A stretch of 12,481 nucleotides of DNA from Yoonia sp. (GTDB taxonomy: Bacteria; Pseudomonadota; Alphaproteobacteria; Rhodobacterales; Rhodobacteraceae), in contig JAPKCP010000066.1 in the NCBI GenBank assembly GCA_028822885.1, positions 1 to 12,481 on the forward strand, read 5' to 3'. Position 1 is the stretch's first letter, and the number at the start of each line of letters is the position of its first letter. The notes under the pieces are model-generated. The model searched no databases. It worked only from the letters and a program-made list of their open reading frames with translations, and had not been told where the DNA came from. A program made the translations under genes and the position numbers. Below, in pieces: positions 6,821 through 12,481 of the stretch.

Positions 6821-7354
6821 ATGGGTATCGCCACGGGATTAAATGACGCCGGCGCAGACAAAGAACACGCAACCCAAGTCATGAACCAAGAGCTGCAGGA
6901 TAAAGGCTTTTTGGTTACATCCACGTCGGACATGATCAATTGGGCGCGCACCGGCTCTTTGCATTGGATGACCTTTGGGTTGGCTTGCTGTGCTGTTGAG
7001 ATGATGCACACGTCCATGCCGCGCTATGACCTTGAACGGTTTGGAACAGCGCCGCGAGCCTCCCCGCGTCAATCTGACCTGATGATCGTGGCGGGAACGC
7101 TCACCAATAAAATGGCCCCAGCGCTGCGTAAGGTCTACGATCAGATGCCAGAGCCGCGGTACGTGATCTCAATGGGATCATGCGCAAACGGCGGCGGCTA
7201 CTACCACTACAGCTACTCTGTTGTGCGTGGCTGTGATCGGATCGTTCCGGTCGATGTCTATGTCCCCGGATGTCCACCAACAGCCGAAGCGCTGCTGTAC
7301 GGTATCCTTCAACTGCAACGCAAAATTCGCCGTACCGGCACGATTGTGAGGTAA
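6821..7354 (+). CDS. nuoB: NADH-quinone oxidoreductase subunit B
   Basis: NuoB (PSST homologue) sits at the base of the peripheral arm of complex I and carries the terminal 4Fe-4S cluster N2, which reduces quinone. The protein is 177 residues, a usual length. The cluster ligands are all visible: the tandem Cys56-Cys57 in FGLACCAVEMMHT, Cys121 in SMGSCANGGGYY, and Cys151 in VPGCPPTAEALLYG. The quinone-site segment MPRYDLERFGTAPRASPRQSD is intact. The frame is open back to 6689, but ATG 6821 has AAGAGG at 6808-6813 and gives the family N-terminus, so the upstream stretch is treated as leader. The gene lies head-to-head with the GGDEF gene and needs either read-through from nuoA or its own promoter. 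nuoC follows after 4 bases. Confidence 0.97.
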   Translation: MGIATGLNDAGADKEHATQVMNQELQDKGFLVTSTSDMINWARTGSLHWMTFGLACCAVEMMHTSMPRYDLERFGTAPRASPRQSDLMIVAGTLTNKMAPALRKVYDQMPEPRYVISMGSCANGGGYYHYSYSVVRGCDRIVPVDVYVPGCPPTAEALLYGILQLQRKIRRTGTIVR

Positions 7355-7358
7355 GGTA

Positions 7359-7973
7359 ATGACCAACGCACTTAAAGAACTTGGCGCCCATATTGAGACC
7401 AAACGCCCCGATTGCGTTCTTTCTTGGGAAGTCGTGAATGATGAGCTGACGCTGACTGTTTCGGCCTCAAATCTCGTGTCCTTCGTGGAATTCCTCAAGG
7501 TGGATGGGACCTGTCAGTTCTCAAGCCTCGTGGATATCACTGCTGTTGATTACCCAAGCCGTGCGAAGCGGTTTGATGTCGTCTACCATTTCTTGTCGAT
7601 GTATCAGAACCACCGCATTCGTCTGAAAACGCATGTACGCGAAAAAGACATGGTGCCTTCGATTATTTCTGTTCACCCGTCCTCAAACTGGTTTGAGCGT
7701 GAAGTCTTTGATATGTTTGGCATCTTGTTTTCTGGGCACCCTGATTTGCGTCGTATCCTGACGGATTATGGTTTCCGGGGCTACCCGCTGCGCAAAGATT
7801 TTCCGACGACTGGGTATACTGAAGTGCGGTATGACGAAGTGCAAAAGCGGGTCGTTTATGAACCTGTGTCACTGGTCCAAGAATACCGGCAGTTCGACTT
7901 TATGTCACCTTGGGAAGGTGCCGAATATATCCTACCGGGGGATGATAAAGCCAAGACCGAGGCAAAGGGTTAA
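7359..7973 (+). CDS. nuoC: NADH-quinone oxidoreductase subunit C
   Basis: NuoC (30-kDa subunit, Nqo5) is a peripheral-arm subunit without cofactors that packs against NuoD and NuoB at the quinone module. The 204-residue protein matches the separate, unfused form found in alphaproteobacteria, in contrast to the NuoCD fusion of enterobacteria. The family signature is clear: WFEREVFDMFGILFSGHPDL (residues 111-130), then RRILTDYGFRGYPLRKDFP and the C-terminal RVVYEPVSLVQEYRQFDF. It starts at ATG 7359, 4 bases after the nuoB stop, with GAGGTAAGG as a modest ribosome binding site. It should be followed closely by nuoD, but a sulfotransferase gene and a small membrane protein gene intervene. Confidence 0.97.
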   Translation: MTNALKELGAHIETKRPDCVLSWEVVNDELTLTVSASNLVSFVEFLKVDGTCQFSSLVDITAVDYPSRAKRFDVVYHFLSMYQNHRIRLKTHVREKDMVPSIISVHPSSNWFEREVFDMFGILFSGHPDLRRILTDYGFRGYPLRKDFPTTGYTEVRYDEVQKRVVYEPVSLVQEYRQFDFMSPWEGAEYILPGDDKAKTEAKG

Positions 7974-7979
7974 TTGCTG

Positions 7980-8864
7980 ATGGACGGCAAAACGCTCATG
8001 TTTGGTGTCGGGGCCACGAAGGCAGGTACGTCCTGGCTTCATAGGTATCTGTGCGACCATCCTGAATGCGCTTTGCCGAATATCAAAGAACTCCACTACT
8101 TTGATCGCGCTGTTCCAAAGCACCGCGAGAAAGAACTTATTCGCCTCGAAACTGTACGTGCCGATCTGCTCGCGAAGTCGTTGCTGGCTCAGAAAGCGAA
8201 GGCCATCCGTCTGAATCATCGAATTGATGAGGTTGAAGGGTGGATGAAGGTCATGAAAACTGGAGGGGTCGATCATTCTGGCTATCGCGCCTTCTTAGGG
8301 CGTGGTGTGACTTCTGACGTGCGGCTGGTTGGAGATATCACGCCTGCCTATGGACTTATGGATGAGGCGACCCTGATCCAAATGCGCGATATCGCGCCGG
8401 ATACACGGTTTGTGATGTTGTTGCGTGACCCGTTGGATCGATTGTGGTCTAATTTACGTATGATGGCTGGTTGGCGCGTAAAAGATGGTGAAACGCTGAG
8501 TGATAAGGCAAACCACTTGTTTGACCGGCTTCTTAAGGGCGATGAAAACGGTGTGGCGAGGCGATCTGATTATTCGGGTATGCTGACGCGACTGTTGAAC
8601 GTGATACCACGTGACCGTTTGCACATCGCATTCTTTGAAGATTTGTTTACCCAAGCGTCTATGGACAAAATCTGCGCCTTCTTGGGCCTATCGCCTCGTG
8701 TAGGTGAATTTGATCGTGTTATCCATGCATCCAAGCCTGCGACACTTGATCTAACACGCGCCCTTGCGGCCCGTGAGATGTTGATCCCGGATTATGAGTA
8801 TGTTCAGCAGCTCATGGGTGATTTACCCGTGCGCTGGCACCACAACAGGGGGTTGCTGACATAA
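7980..8864 (+). CDS. Sulfotransferase domain protein inserted between nuoC and nuoD
   Basis: This is a 294-residue soluble protein of the PAPS-dependent sulfotransferase family. It would transfer a sulfuryl group from 3'-phosphoadenylyl sulfate to a hydroxyl or amino acceptor. Two cofactor motifs are visible: the 5'-phosphosulfate loop FGVGATKAGTSWLHRYL near the N-terminus (Lys14 of KAGTSW) and the 3'-phosphate motif RFVMLLRDPLDRLWSNLRM (Arg149, Ser157). The C-terminal part has DLFTQASMDKICAFLG, typical of the helix before the substrate region. There is no signal peptide or membrane segment. ATG 7980 is preferred (AAAGGG at 7964-7969); an in-frame TTG at 7974 directly after the nuoC stop is possible. 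The spacing says it is co-transcribed with nuo genes, although no role in complex I is known to me. The acceptor is unknown; cell-surface glycan or lipid sulfation is the usual role for such bacterial enzymes. Confidence 0.88.
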   Translation: MDGKTLMFGVGATKAGTSWLHRYLCDHPECALPNIKELHYFDRAVPKHREKELIRLETVRADLLAKSLLAQKAKAIRLNHRIDEVEGWMKVMKTGGVDHSGYRAFLGRGVTSDVRLVGDITPAYGLMDEATLIQMRDIAPDTRFVMLLRDPLDRLWSNLRMMAGWRVKDGETLSDKANHLFDRLLKGDENGVARRSDYSGMLTRLLNVIPRDRLHIAFFEDLFTQASMDKICAFLGLSPRVGEFDRVIHASKPATLDLTRALAAREMLIPDYEYVQQLMGDLPVRWHHNRGLLT

Positions 8865-8953
8865 TGACCCGCTTAGTTGTAGGATGTATCTCATGCGATG
8901 ATGCCCATGACACAGGCAACGTTTCGACCAAATCCAGAAAGGGAGAAAACTAA
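8864..8953 (+). CDS. Possible 29-residue mini-ORF bridging two nuo-operon genes
   Basis: An ATG frame fills exactly the gap between the sulfotransferase and the 57-residue membrane protein. Its ATG overlaps the sulfotransferase stop (TAATG, 8862-8866), and its TAA overlaps the next ATG (TAATG, 8951-8955). The peptide starts MTRLVVGCISCDDAHDTGN and ends SRKGEN, with two cysteines (CISC), and has no recognisable family. Double stop-start coupling could carry ribosomes across the gap, so the peptide itself may be unimportant. A chance frame is quite possible at this length. Confidence 0.25.
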   Translation: MTRLVVGCISCDDAHDTGNVSTKSRKGEN

Positions 8954-9126
8954 TGGGTTATATGCTTTTTGCCATCCTCTTTGTGGTCCCGCTCTGGCAT
9001 CTGGTACCTAAATACAATTTGCCGCAGTGGGTGGCTCTGATTGCGATTGTTCCATTTGGTGTGTTTGTCGTACTCTGGACCATGGCGTTTCGTGACAAAA
9101 TTAAGATTCCGGGGATTGATAAATGA
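8953..9126 (+). CDS. Small two-helix membrane protein coupled to nuoD
   Basis: This is a 57-residue protein. It begins MGYMLFAILFVVPLWHLVPK and has a first hydrophobic helix at about residues 3-18, a short polar turn (PKYNLPQW), a second helix at about 26-46 (VALIAIVPFGVFVVLWTMAF), and a charged tail ending KIKIPGIDK. It is a predicted inner-membrane hairpin. AAAGGGAG at 8938-8945 is a good ribosome binding site. The TGA overlaps the nuoD ATG (ATGA, 9123-9126), so its translation should be coupled to nuoD. Unidentified small ORFs within nuo operons are known in Rhodobacter and Paracoccus, but I do not recognise this one. By position it could be an accessory or assembly factor of complex I. 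That is inference from context only. Confidence 0.75.
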   Translation: MGYMLFAILFVVPLWHLVPKYNLPQWVALIAIVPFGVFVVLWTMAFRDKIKIPGIDK

Positions 9127-10361
9127 TGGACGGCGATATTCGTGTGAACACGTATGATGACGGCTCCAGTGATGCTGTCACAGGCGAGCAGAAGATTCGT
9201 AATTTCAACATTAACTTTGGACCGCAGCACCCTGCGGCCCACGGTGTTTTGCGACTGGTTTTGGAACTGGACGGAGAGATCGTAGAACGCTGCGATCCAC
9301 ACATTGGCCTGCTACACCGTGGCACTGAAAAGTTGATGGAAAGCCGGACGTATCTGCAAAACTTGCCGTACTTTGATCGACTTGATTACGTTGCGCCAAT
9401 GAACCAAGAACACGCTTGGTGTTTGGCCATTGAAAAATTGACAGGCACCGAAGTGCCACGCCGCGCATCCTTGATCCGCGTCCTGTATTCTGAGATTGGT
9501 CGCGTTCTGTCCCACCTTTTAAACGTCACAACGCAGGCGATGGACGTTGGCGCGCTGACCCCGCCACTTTGGGGCTTCGAAGAGCGTGAAAAGCTGATGG
9601 TTTTCTATGAACGCGCTTGCGGTGCACGCTTGCACGCGGCTTATTTCCGCCCCGGTGGCGTTCATCAGGATTTGCCGGATCAATTGGTCGAAGACATTGA
9701 TACTTGGGCGATCGAGTTTCCCAAGGTGCTTGATGACATTGATGGTCTGCTCACTGAAAATCGCATTTTCAAACAGCGGAATGCGGATATTGGTATCGTC
9801 ACCGAGGAAGAAATCCAAGACTGGGGTTTCTCTGGTGTCATGGTCCGTGGGTCCGGTCTTGCTTGGGATTTACGCCGTGCCCAGCCATATGAATGTTATG
9901 ACGAGTTTGAGTTCCAGATCCCTGTTGGGAAAAATGGCGACTGTTATGACCGTTATCTTTGCCGCATGGAAGAAATGCGCCAATCCACATCTATCATCCG
10001 TCAGGCTTGCGAAAAGCTGCGTCACGAAAAAGGCGACGTGATGGCACGGGGCAAAATGGCCCCTCCAACACGCGGTGAGATGAAGACGTCGATGGAGGCG
10101 TTGATTCACCACTTTAAGCTTTACACCGAAGGGTTCCATGTTCCAGCGGGCGAAGTTTATGCGTCCGTGGAGGCCCCCAAAGGCGAGTTTGGTGTATATT
10201 TGGTCGCTGATGGATCAAACAAACCATATCGTGCTAAGATACGCGCACCGGGATATCTGCATTTGCAGGCCATGGATCACGTTGCAACTGGCCACCAATT
10301 GGCTGATGTTGCGGCAATCATTGGGACAATGGACGTCGTATTCGGTGAGATTGACCGCTAA
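9123..10361 (+). CDS. nuoD: NADH-quinone oxidoreductase subunit D
   Basis: NuoD (49-kDa subunit, Nqo4) forms the quinone-reducing cavity of complex I together with NuoB. The 412-residue protein has normal length. Key segments are NINFGPQHPAAHGVLRL (from about residue 29), CDPHIGLLHRGTEKL, LPYFDRLDYVAPMNQEHA, and the C-terminal MDVVFGEIDR. His40 and Tyr89 are 49 residues apart, as are the bovine quinone-head-group pair His59 and Tyr108, so they are the likely quinone ligands. Two starts are adjacent (ATG 9123 and ATG 9126). The first overlaps the stop of the small membrane protein gene, and the choice changes only one residue. It is a separate gene, not fused to nuoC. Confidence 0.97.
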   Translation: MMDGDIRVNTYDDGSSDAVTGEQKIRNFNINFGPQHPAAHGVLRLVLELDGEIVERCDPHIGLLHRGTEKLMESRTYLQNLPYFDRLDYVAPMNQEHAWCLAIEKLTGTEVPRRASLIRVLYSEIGRVLSHLLNVTTQAMDVGALTPPLWGFEEREKLMVFYERACGARLHAAYFRPGGVHQDLPDQLVEDIDTWAIEFPKVLDDIDGLLTENRIFKQRNADIGIVTEEEIQDWGFSGVMVRGSGLAWDLRRAQPYECYDEFEFQIPVGKNGDCYDRYLCRMEEMRQSTSIIRQACEKLRHEKGDVMARGKMAPPTRGEMKTSMEALIHHFKLYTEGFHVPAGEVYASVEAPKGEFGVYLVADGSNKPYRAKIRAPGYLHLQAMDHVATGHQLADVAAIIGTMDVVFGEIDR

Positions 10362-10389
10362 TTGATTTAAGAGTGAGTAGGGGACCACG

Positions 10390-10680
10390 ATGATGATAAA
10401 GACTGCATTTATAGCCCTTGCAGGCATTTCTTTGATGGCTTGTACCGGCACAACCGAAGTGTCTGCTCCTACGCCACAGCTGTCCGATAAGGACCGTTTT
10501 GTCAGTGCGATTGAAGCTAATGAGTGCGTGATGAACGCGTCAAATATTGGGTTGATTATGTCCCAAGCCTCTATTAATCGCAGTCAACTCGCGACGCTGA
10601 CAGTCGCACTTGAAGATGATGGCGCACTTGCGCCTGATGGCACGGACTCTGTTCGCTTGTCGTCAATCAACTGTATTTAA
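10390..10680 (+). CDS. Small predicted lipoprotein between nuoD and nuoE
   Basis: This is a 96-residue protein with a classical lipoprotein signal: a short basic start (MMIK), the hydrophobic stretch TAFIALAGISLMA, and a lipobox LMAC with the lipidated cysteine at position 18. The mature part of about 79 residues is soluble and begins with a Thr/Ser/Pro-rich tether. Two cysteines (Cys46 and Cys95) could form a disulfide in the periplasm. The C-terminal half (INRSQLATLTVALEDDGALAP) looks like a small helical domain. AGGGGA at 10379-10384 precedes ATG 10390; ATG 10393 is an equal alternative. Gaps of 28 and 60 bases place it in the nuo operon. I do not recognise a named family. A periplasmic lipoprotein has no obvious role in a cytoplasm-facing peripheral arm. 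Confidence 0.78.
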   Translation: MMIKTAFIALAGISLMACTGTTEVSAPTPQLSDKDRFVSAIEANECVMNASNIGLIMSQASINRSQLATLTVALEDDGALAPDGTDSVRLSSINCI

Positions 10681-10740
10681 CATCCGCGTTGTCGGCCTTT
10701 GCAGGTCGCTGTCGCCTAGTCACGAACCGGAAGACCTCAG

Positions 10741-11877
10741 ATGCTGCGTAGATTACACCACGAACAGCCCGACAGTTTTGCCTTTACCGCTGAAAATCAG
10801 AAATGGGCCGAAGCGCAGACGACAAAATACCCGGAAGGGCGTCAGGCGTCTGCCATTATTCCTATTCTGTGGCGTGCACAGGAACAGGAAGGGTGGCTGA
10901 CCAGACCTGCGATTGAATATGTGTCTGAAATGTTGGGTCTTGCGTATATTCGCGGCCTCGAAGTGGCATCTTTTTACTTTATGTTCCAACTGCAACCTGT
11001 TGGAACTGTTGCTCACATTCAGGTTTGTGGGACATTGTCATGCATGATCTGCGGCGCCGAAGATTTGATCGGCGTCTGCAAAGATAAAGTTGCGAACAAG
11101 GCACATGCGTTGTCTGCGGATGGTCGTTTTTCTTGGGAAGAAGTGGAATGTCTTGGCTCTTGCGCAAACGCTCCGATGGCCCAAATCGGTAAGGATTATT
11201 ACGAAGACCTGACGGCCGCGCGCTTGGGCGAAATCATCGACGAATTGGCCGCCGGTAAGGTTCCAACGCCGGGCCCACAAAATGGACGCTACGCAGCAGA
11301 ACCGTTGAGCGGTCTTACATCCCTGAAAGATTATGACAGCGACAAGACAAAATATAACGCCTCTGTTCAGATTGCGACAGACTTAGGTGACACGGTCAAA
11401 CGTATCGATGGTACAGAAGTGCCGATTTTGACGCCGTGGCTTGATGGTGAAGTCAAGGCGAGACCTGTCGCAACGAAGACGGCCGCACCTCAGAAGTCAG
11501 CGGCTGAAACAGCAGCAGATGCGAAGAAAACACCTGCGGCGCGCGCCGCCGAGGCCCGTGCTGCGGAAGAAGCTGCAGCACCTAGCGTTGTGCCGGATGC
11601 GAAGGTTGCTTCAGAAGCAATTTCTGACCCATCCCCGGAAATGCAGCCTGATACGTTGACTGGCGCACGCGCAGGCGGAGCAGATGATCTGAAACGGATC
11701 AGCGGTGTTGGCCCGCAGCTCGAAGGCGTACTGAACGACCTTGGTTTTTACCACTTCGATCAGGTCGCCAAATGGACGTCTGAGGAAATCCAATGGGTTG
11801 ATAGCCGTCTCAAGTTTAAGGGCCGGATCGTGCGTGATGATTGGGTCTCTCAGGCGAAGGCGTTCTCAGAGAAGTGA
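10741..11877 (+). CDS. nuoE: NADH-quinone oxidoreductase subunit E with C-terminal helix-hairpin-helix extension
   Basis: NuoE (24-kDa subunit, Nqo2) carries the 2Fe-2S cluster N1a in the NADH-oxidising module with NuoF. The first 175 or so residues are the normal thioredoxin-like subunit. The cluster ligands are Cys96 and Cys101 in VCGTLSCMICG, and Cys137 and Cys141 in ECLGSCANAP. Cys104 is an extra nearby cysteine. The protein then continues to 378 residues, against about 160-240 in the usual family. It has an Ala/Lys/Glu-rich, probably disordered linker (about 237-310) and a domain at about 314-376. That domain has DDLKRISGVGPQLEGVL, a helix-hairpin-helix motif, and a FKGRIVRDDWVSQAKAF end. 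Similar tails occur, from memory, on NuoE and ribosomal L21 proteins of Rhodobacteraceae. The ATG at 10741 has GGAAG at 10729-10733. The function of the tail is unknown. Confidence 0.95.
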   Translation: MLRRLHHEQPDSFAFTAENQKWAEAQTTKYPEGRQASAIIPILWRAQEQEGWLTRPAIEYVSEMLGLAYIRGLEVASFYFMFQLQPVGTVAHIQVCGTLSCMICGAEDLIGVCKDKVANKAHALSADGRFSWEEVECLGSCANAPMAQIGKDYYEDLTAARLGEIIDELAAGKVPTPGPQNGRYAAEPLSGLTSLKDYDSDKTKYNASVQIATDLGDTVKRIDGTEVPILTPWLDGEVKARPVATKTAAPQKSAAETAADAKKTPAARAAEARAAEEAAAPSVVPDAKVASEAISDPSPEMQPDTLTGARAGGADDLKRISGVGPQLEGVLNDLGFYHFDQVAKWTSEEIQWVDSRLKFKGRIVRDDWVSQAKAFSEK

Positions 11878-11903
11878 TACGCAACAAGAGGCGTCTGATT
11901 TAT

Positions 11904-11934
11904 TTGACATTTTTCTTATCAGAAACGACATAAA
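11904..11934 (+). promoter_or_regulatory. Candidate internal promoter after nuoE
   Basis: A perfect TTGACA (11904-11909) is followed after 19 bases by CATAAA (11929-11934, 4/6 to consensus). It lies in the 161-base gap between nuoE and the next gene and could drive the downstream part of the nuo operon. The spacer is long and the -10 weak. Confidence 0.3.
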
Positions 11935-11954
11935 TGGGCTATCTAGGCTCAGTG

Positions 11955-11987
11955 AGGGAATAAAAGGCACAAAACTGCCTGTTCCCT
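11955..11987 (+). other. Two-part RNA hairpin upstream of the last gene
   Basis: Outer stem AGGGAA (11955-11960) pairs with TTCCCT (11982-11987). Inner stem AGGCA (11965-11969) pairs with TGCCT (11976-11980) across the loop CAAAAC. An asymmetric bulge (TAAA against G) separates the two stems. No U-tract follows, so it is not a typical terminator. It may stabilise or process the mRNA between nuoE and the next gene. Confidence 0.45.
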
Positions 11988-12038
11988 GTCTGTTAAGAAA
12001 GTGGTGAGTAACGCCGCGTGTAAGGAGAGAATATCGTT

Positions 12039-12481
12039 ATGAGGAATATTGGACCATTTGGACTAGAGAATCGGATTTTCGCGGGCCTATGCGGGCTTGG
12101 GGCATTGCTTATCTCTCTCATCATTTTTGGCTGGGGCTTTTTCGGGTCTCTTATCTTTGGCGTAATCGTTGCGATCATCGTGTTGCTGTGGCTGATTATG
12201 TCGGCAGGCAACAGCACGGCGTCTCAGTCGGGCACAGCAAGCAGCGCCGCGAAACCAGCGTCTGCGCAGAATACGACATCTGGAAATCAAGCTAGATCAT
12301 CAACAGGGTCGGCGGCATCTGAAAGTGCGTCAGATATGGACGCGGATGTCGTCCCTAGTGCTGTGGTGAGTGATGCCGGTCCCACCGAGGCGACGGCGAC
12401 GGCTGCCCCACCAAGTGAGCCGACAACGAAGGTAAAACCATCAACGACTTTAAGCGGTGAAGATGAACTCGCGTCGCGAAA
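12039..12481 (+). CDS. Membrane-anchored low-complexity protein after nuoE (3'-truncated)
   Basis: The frame is open from ATG 12039 to the window end, with 147 residues visible. AAGGAGA at 12022-12028 is a strong ribosome binding site. The N-terminus begins MRNIGPFGLENRIFAG. Two hydrophobic helices follow (about 14-32 and 36-54, the second FGVIVAIIVLLWLIM). After that comes a long Ser/Ala/Thr/Pro-rich linker (from about 56, e.g. SSAAKPASAQ) that continues past the end. The design, anchor plus flexible linker, suggests a folded domain lies beyond the window. By analogy with the adjacent NuoE tail, I would guess another helix-hairpin-helix domain, but nothing visible proves it. It occupies the place where nuoF would be expected. 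I do not assign a function. Confidence 0.7.
   Translation, partial: MRNIGPFGLENRIFAGLCGLGALLISLIIFGWGFFGSLIFGVIVAIIVLLWLIMSAGNSTASQSGTASSAAKPASAQNTTSGNQARSSTGSAASESASDMDADVVPSAVVSDAGPTEATATAAPPSEPTTKVKPSTTLSGEDELASR

Noticed and set aside
9607..10041. A 144-codon frame on the + strand within nuoD
   Set aside because: It is a shifted frame of nuoD, which is continuous and conserved through the same stretch.
10610..10900. A frame bridging the lipoprotein gene and nuoE
   Set aside because: It overlaps both real genes in another frame and has low-complexity basic sequence without motifs.
11987..12295. Several short frames on both strands around the last gene
   Set aside because: They overlap the 12039 frame, which has a strong ribosome binding site and clear membrane helices.
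1..12481. Mobile elements, CRISPR arrays, tRNA genes or phage genes
   Set aside because: I saw no transposase motifs, spaced direct repeats, tRNA-like cloverleaf or integrase. The inserted genes in the nuo operon have no flanking repeats that I could find.

Overview
The window looks like chromosomal DNA of a marine alphaproteobacterium of the Roseobacter group (Rhodobacteraceae sensu lato). The grounds are the NuoB and NuoD sequences, a NuoE with an alanine-rich linker and a helix-hairpin-helix tail, a leucine-degradation cluster with an embedded glutathione-transferase gene, and a GC-rich intergenic repeat of a type familiar from that family. All of this is recognition by eye; no search was run. 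The genes are tightly packed. There is no tRNA, rRNA, CRISPR array, transposase or phage gene.

Region 1 (1-3721, + strand) is the distal part of a leucine/isovalerate catabolism (liu) operon: the C-terminal two thirds of the 3-methylcrotonyl-CoA carboxylase biotin-carrying subunit, a GST-family protein overlapping it by 4 bp, HMG-CoA lyase (GTG start, after a repeat-like hairpin) and a methylglutaconyl-CoA hydratase (TTG start). The carboxylase, hydratase and lyase catalyse three consecutive steps from methylcrotonyl-CoA to acetoacetate plus acetyl-CoA.

Region 2 (3718-4563, - strand) is a kinase of the APH(6)/hydroxyurea phosphotransferase type. It runs tail-to-tail into the hydratase with a 4-bp overlap.

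Region 3 (4806-12481, mostly + strand) is the start of the nuo operon for respiratory complex I, in the order nuoA, nuoB, nuoC, nuoD, nuoE. It is unusually interrupted. A CHASE4-GGDEF membrane protein lies antisense between nuoA and nuoB. A PAPS-type sulfotransferase gene sits between nuoC and nuoD. It is followed by a 29-codon mini-ORF that exactly tiles the gap and by a 57-residue membrane protein whose stop overlaps the nuoD start. A small predicted lipoprotein gene lies between nuoD and nuoE. A membrane-anchored, low-complexity protein begins after nuoE and runs off the end of the window.

The five Nuo subunits form the peripheral arm and its junction with the membrane: NuoE carries cluster N1a, NuoB carries N2, NuoC and NuoD form the quinone-reducing module, and NuoA is a membrane subunit. 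Nothing here is clearly a new defence or mobile system. The most promising unknowns are the small genes inside the nuo operon (57-aa membrane protein, lipoprotein, partial membrane protein), the NuoE tail, and the inserted sulfotransferase and diguanylate cyclase.
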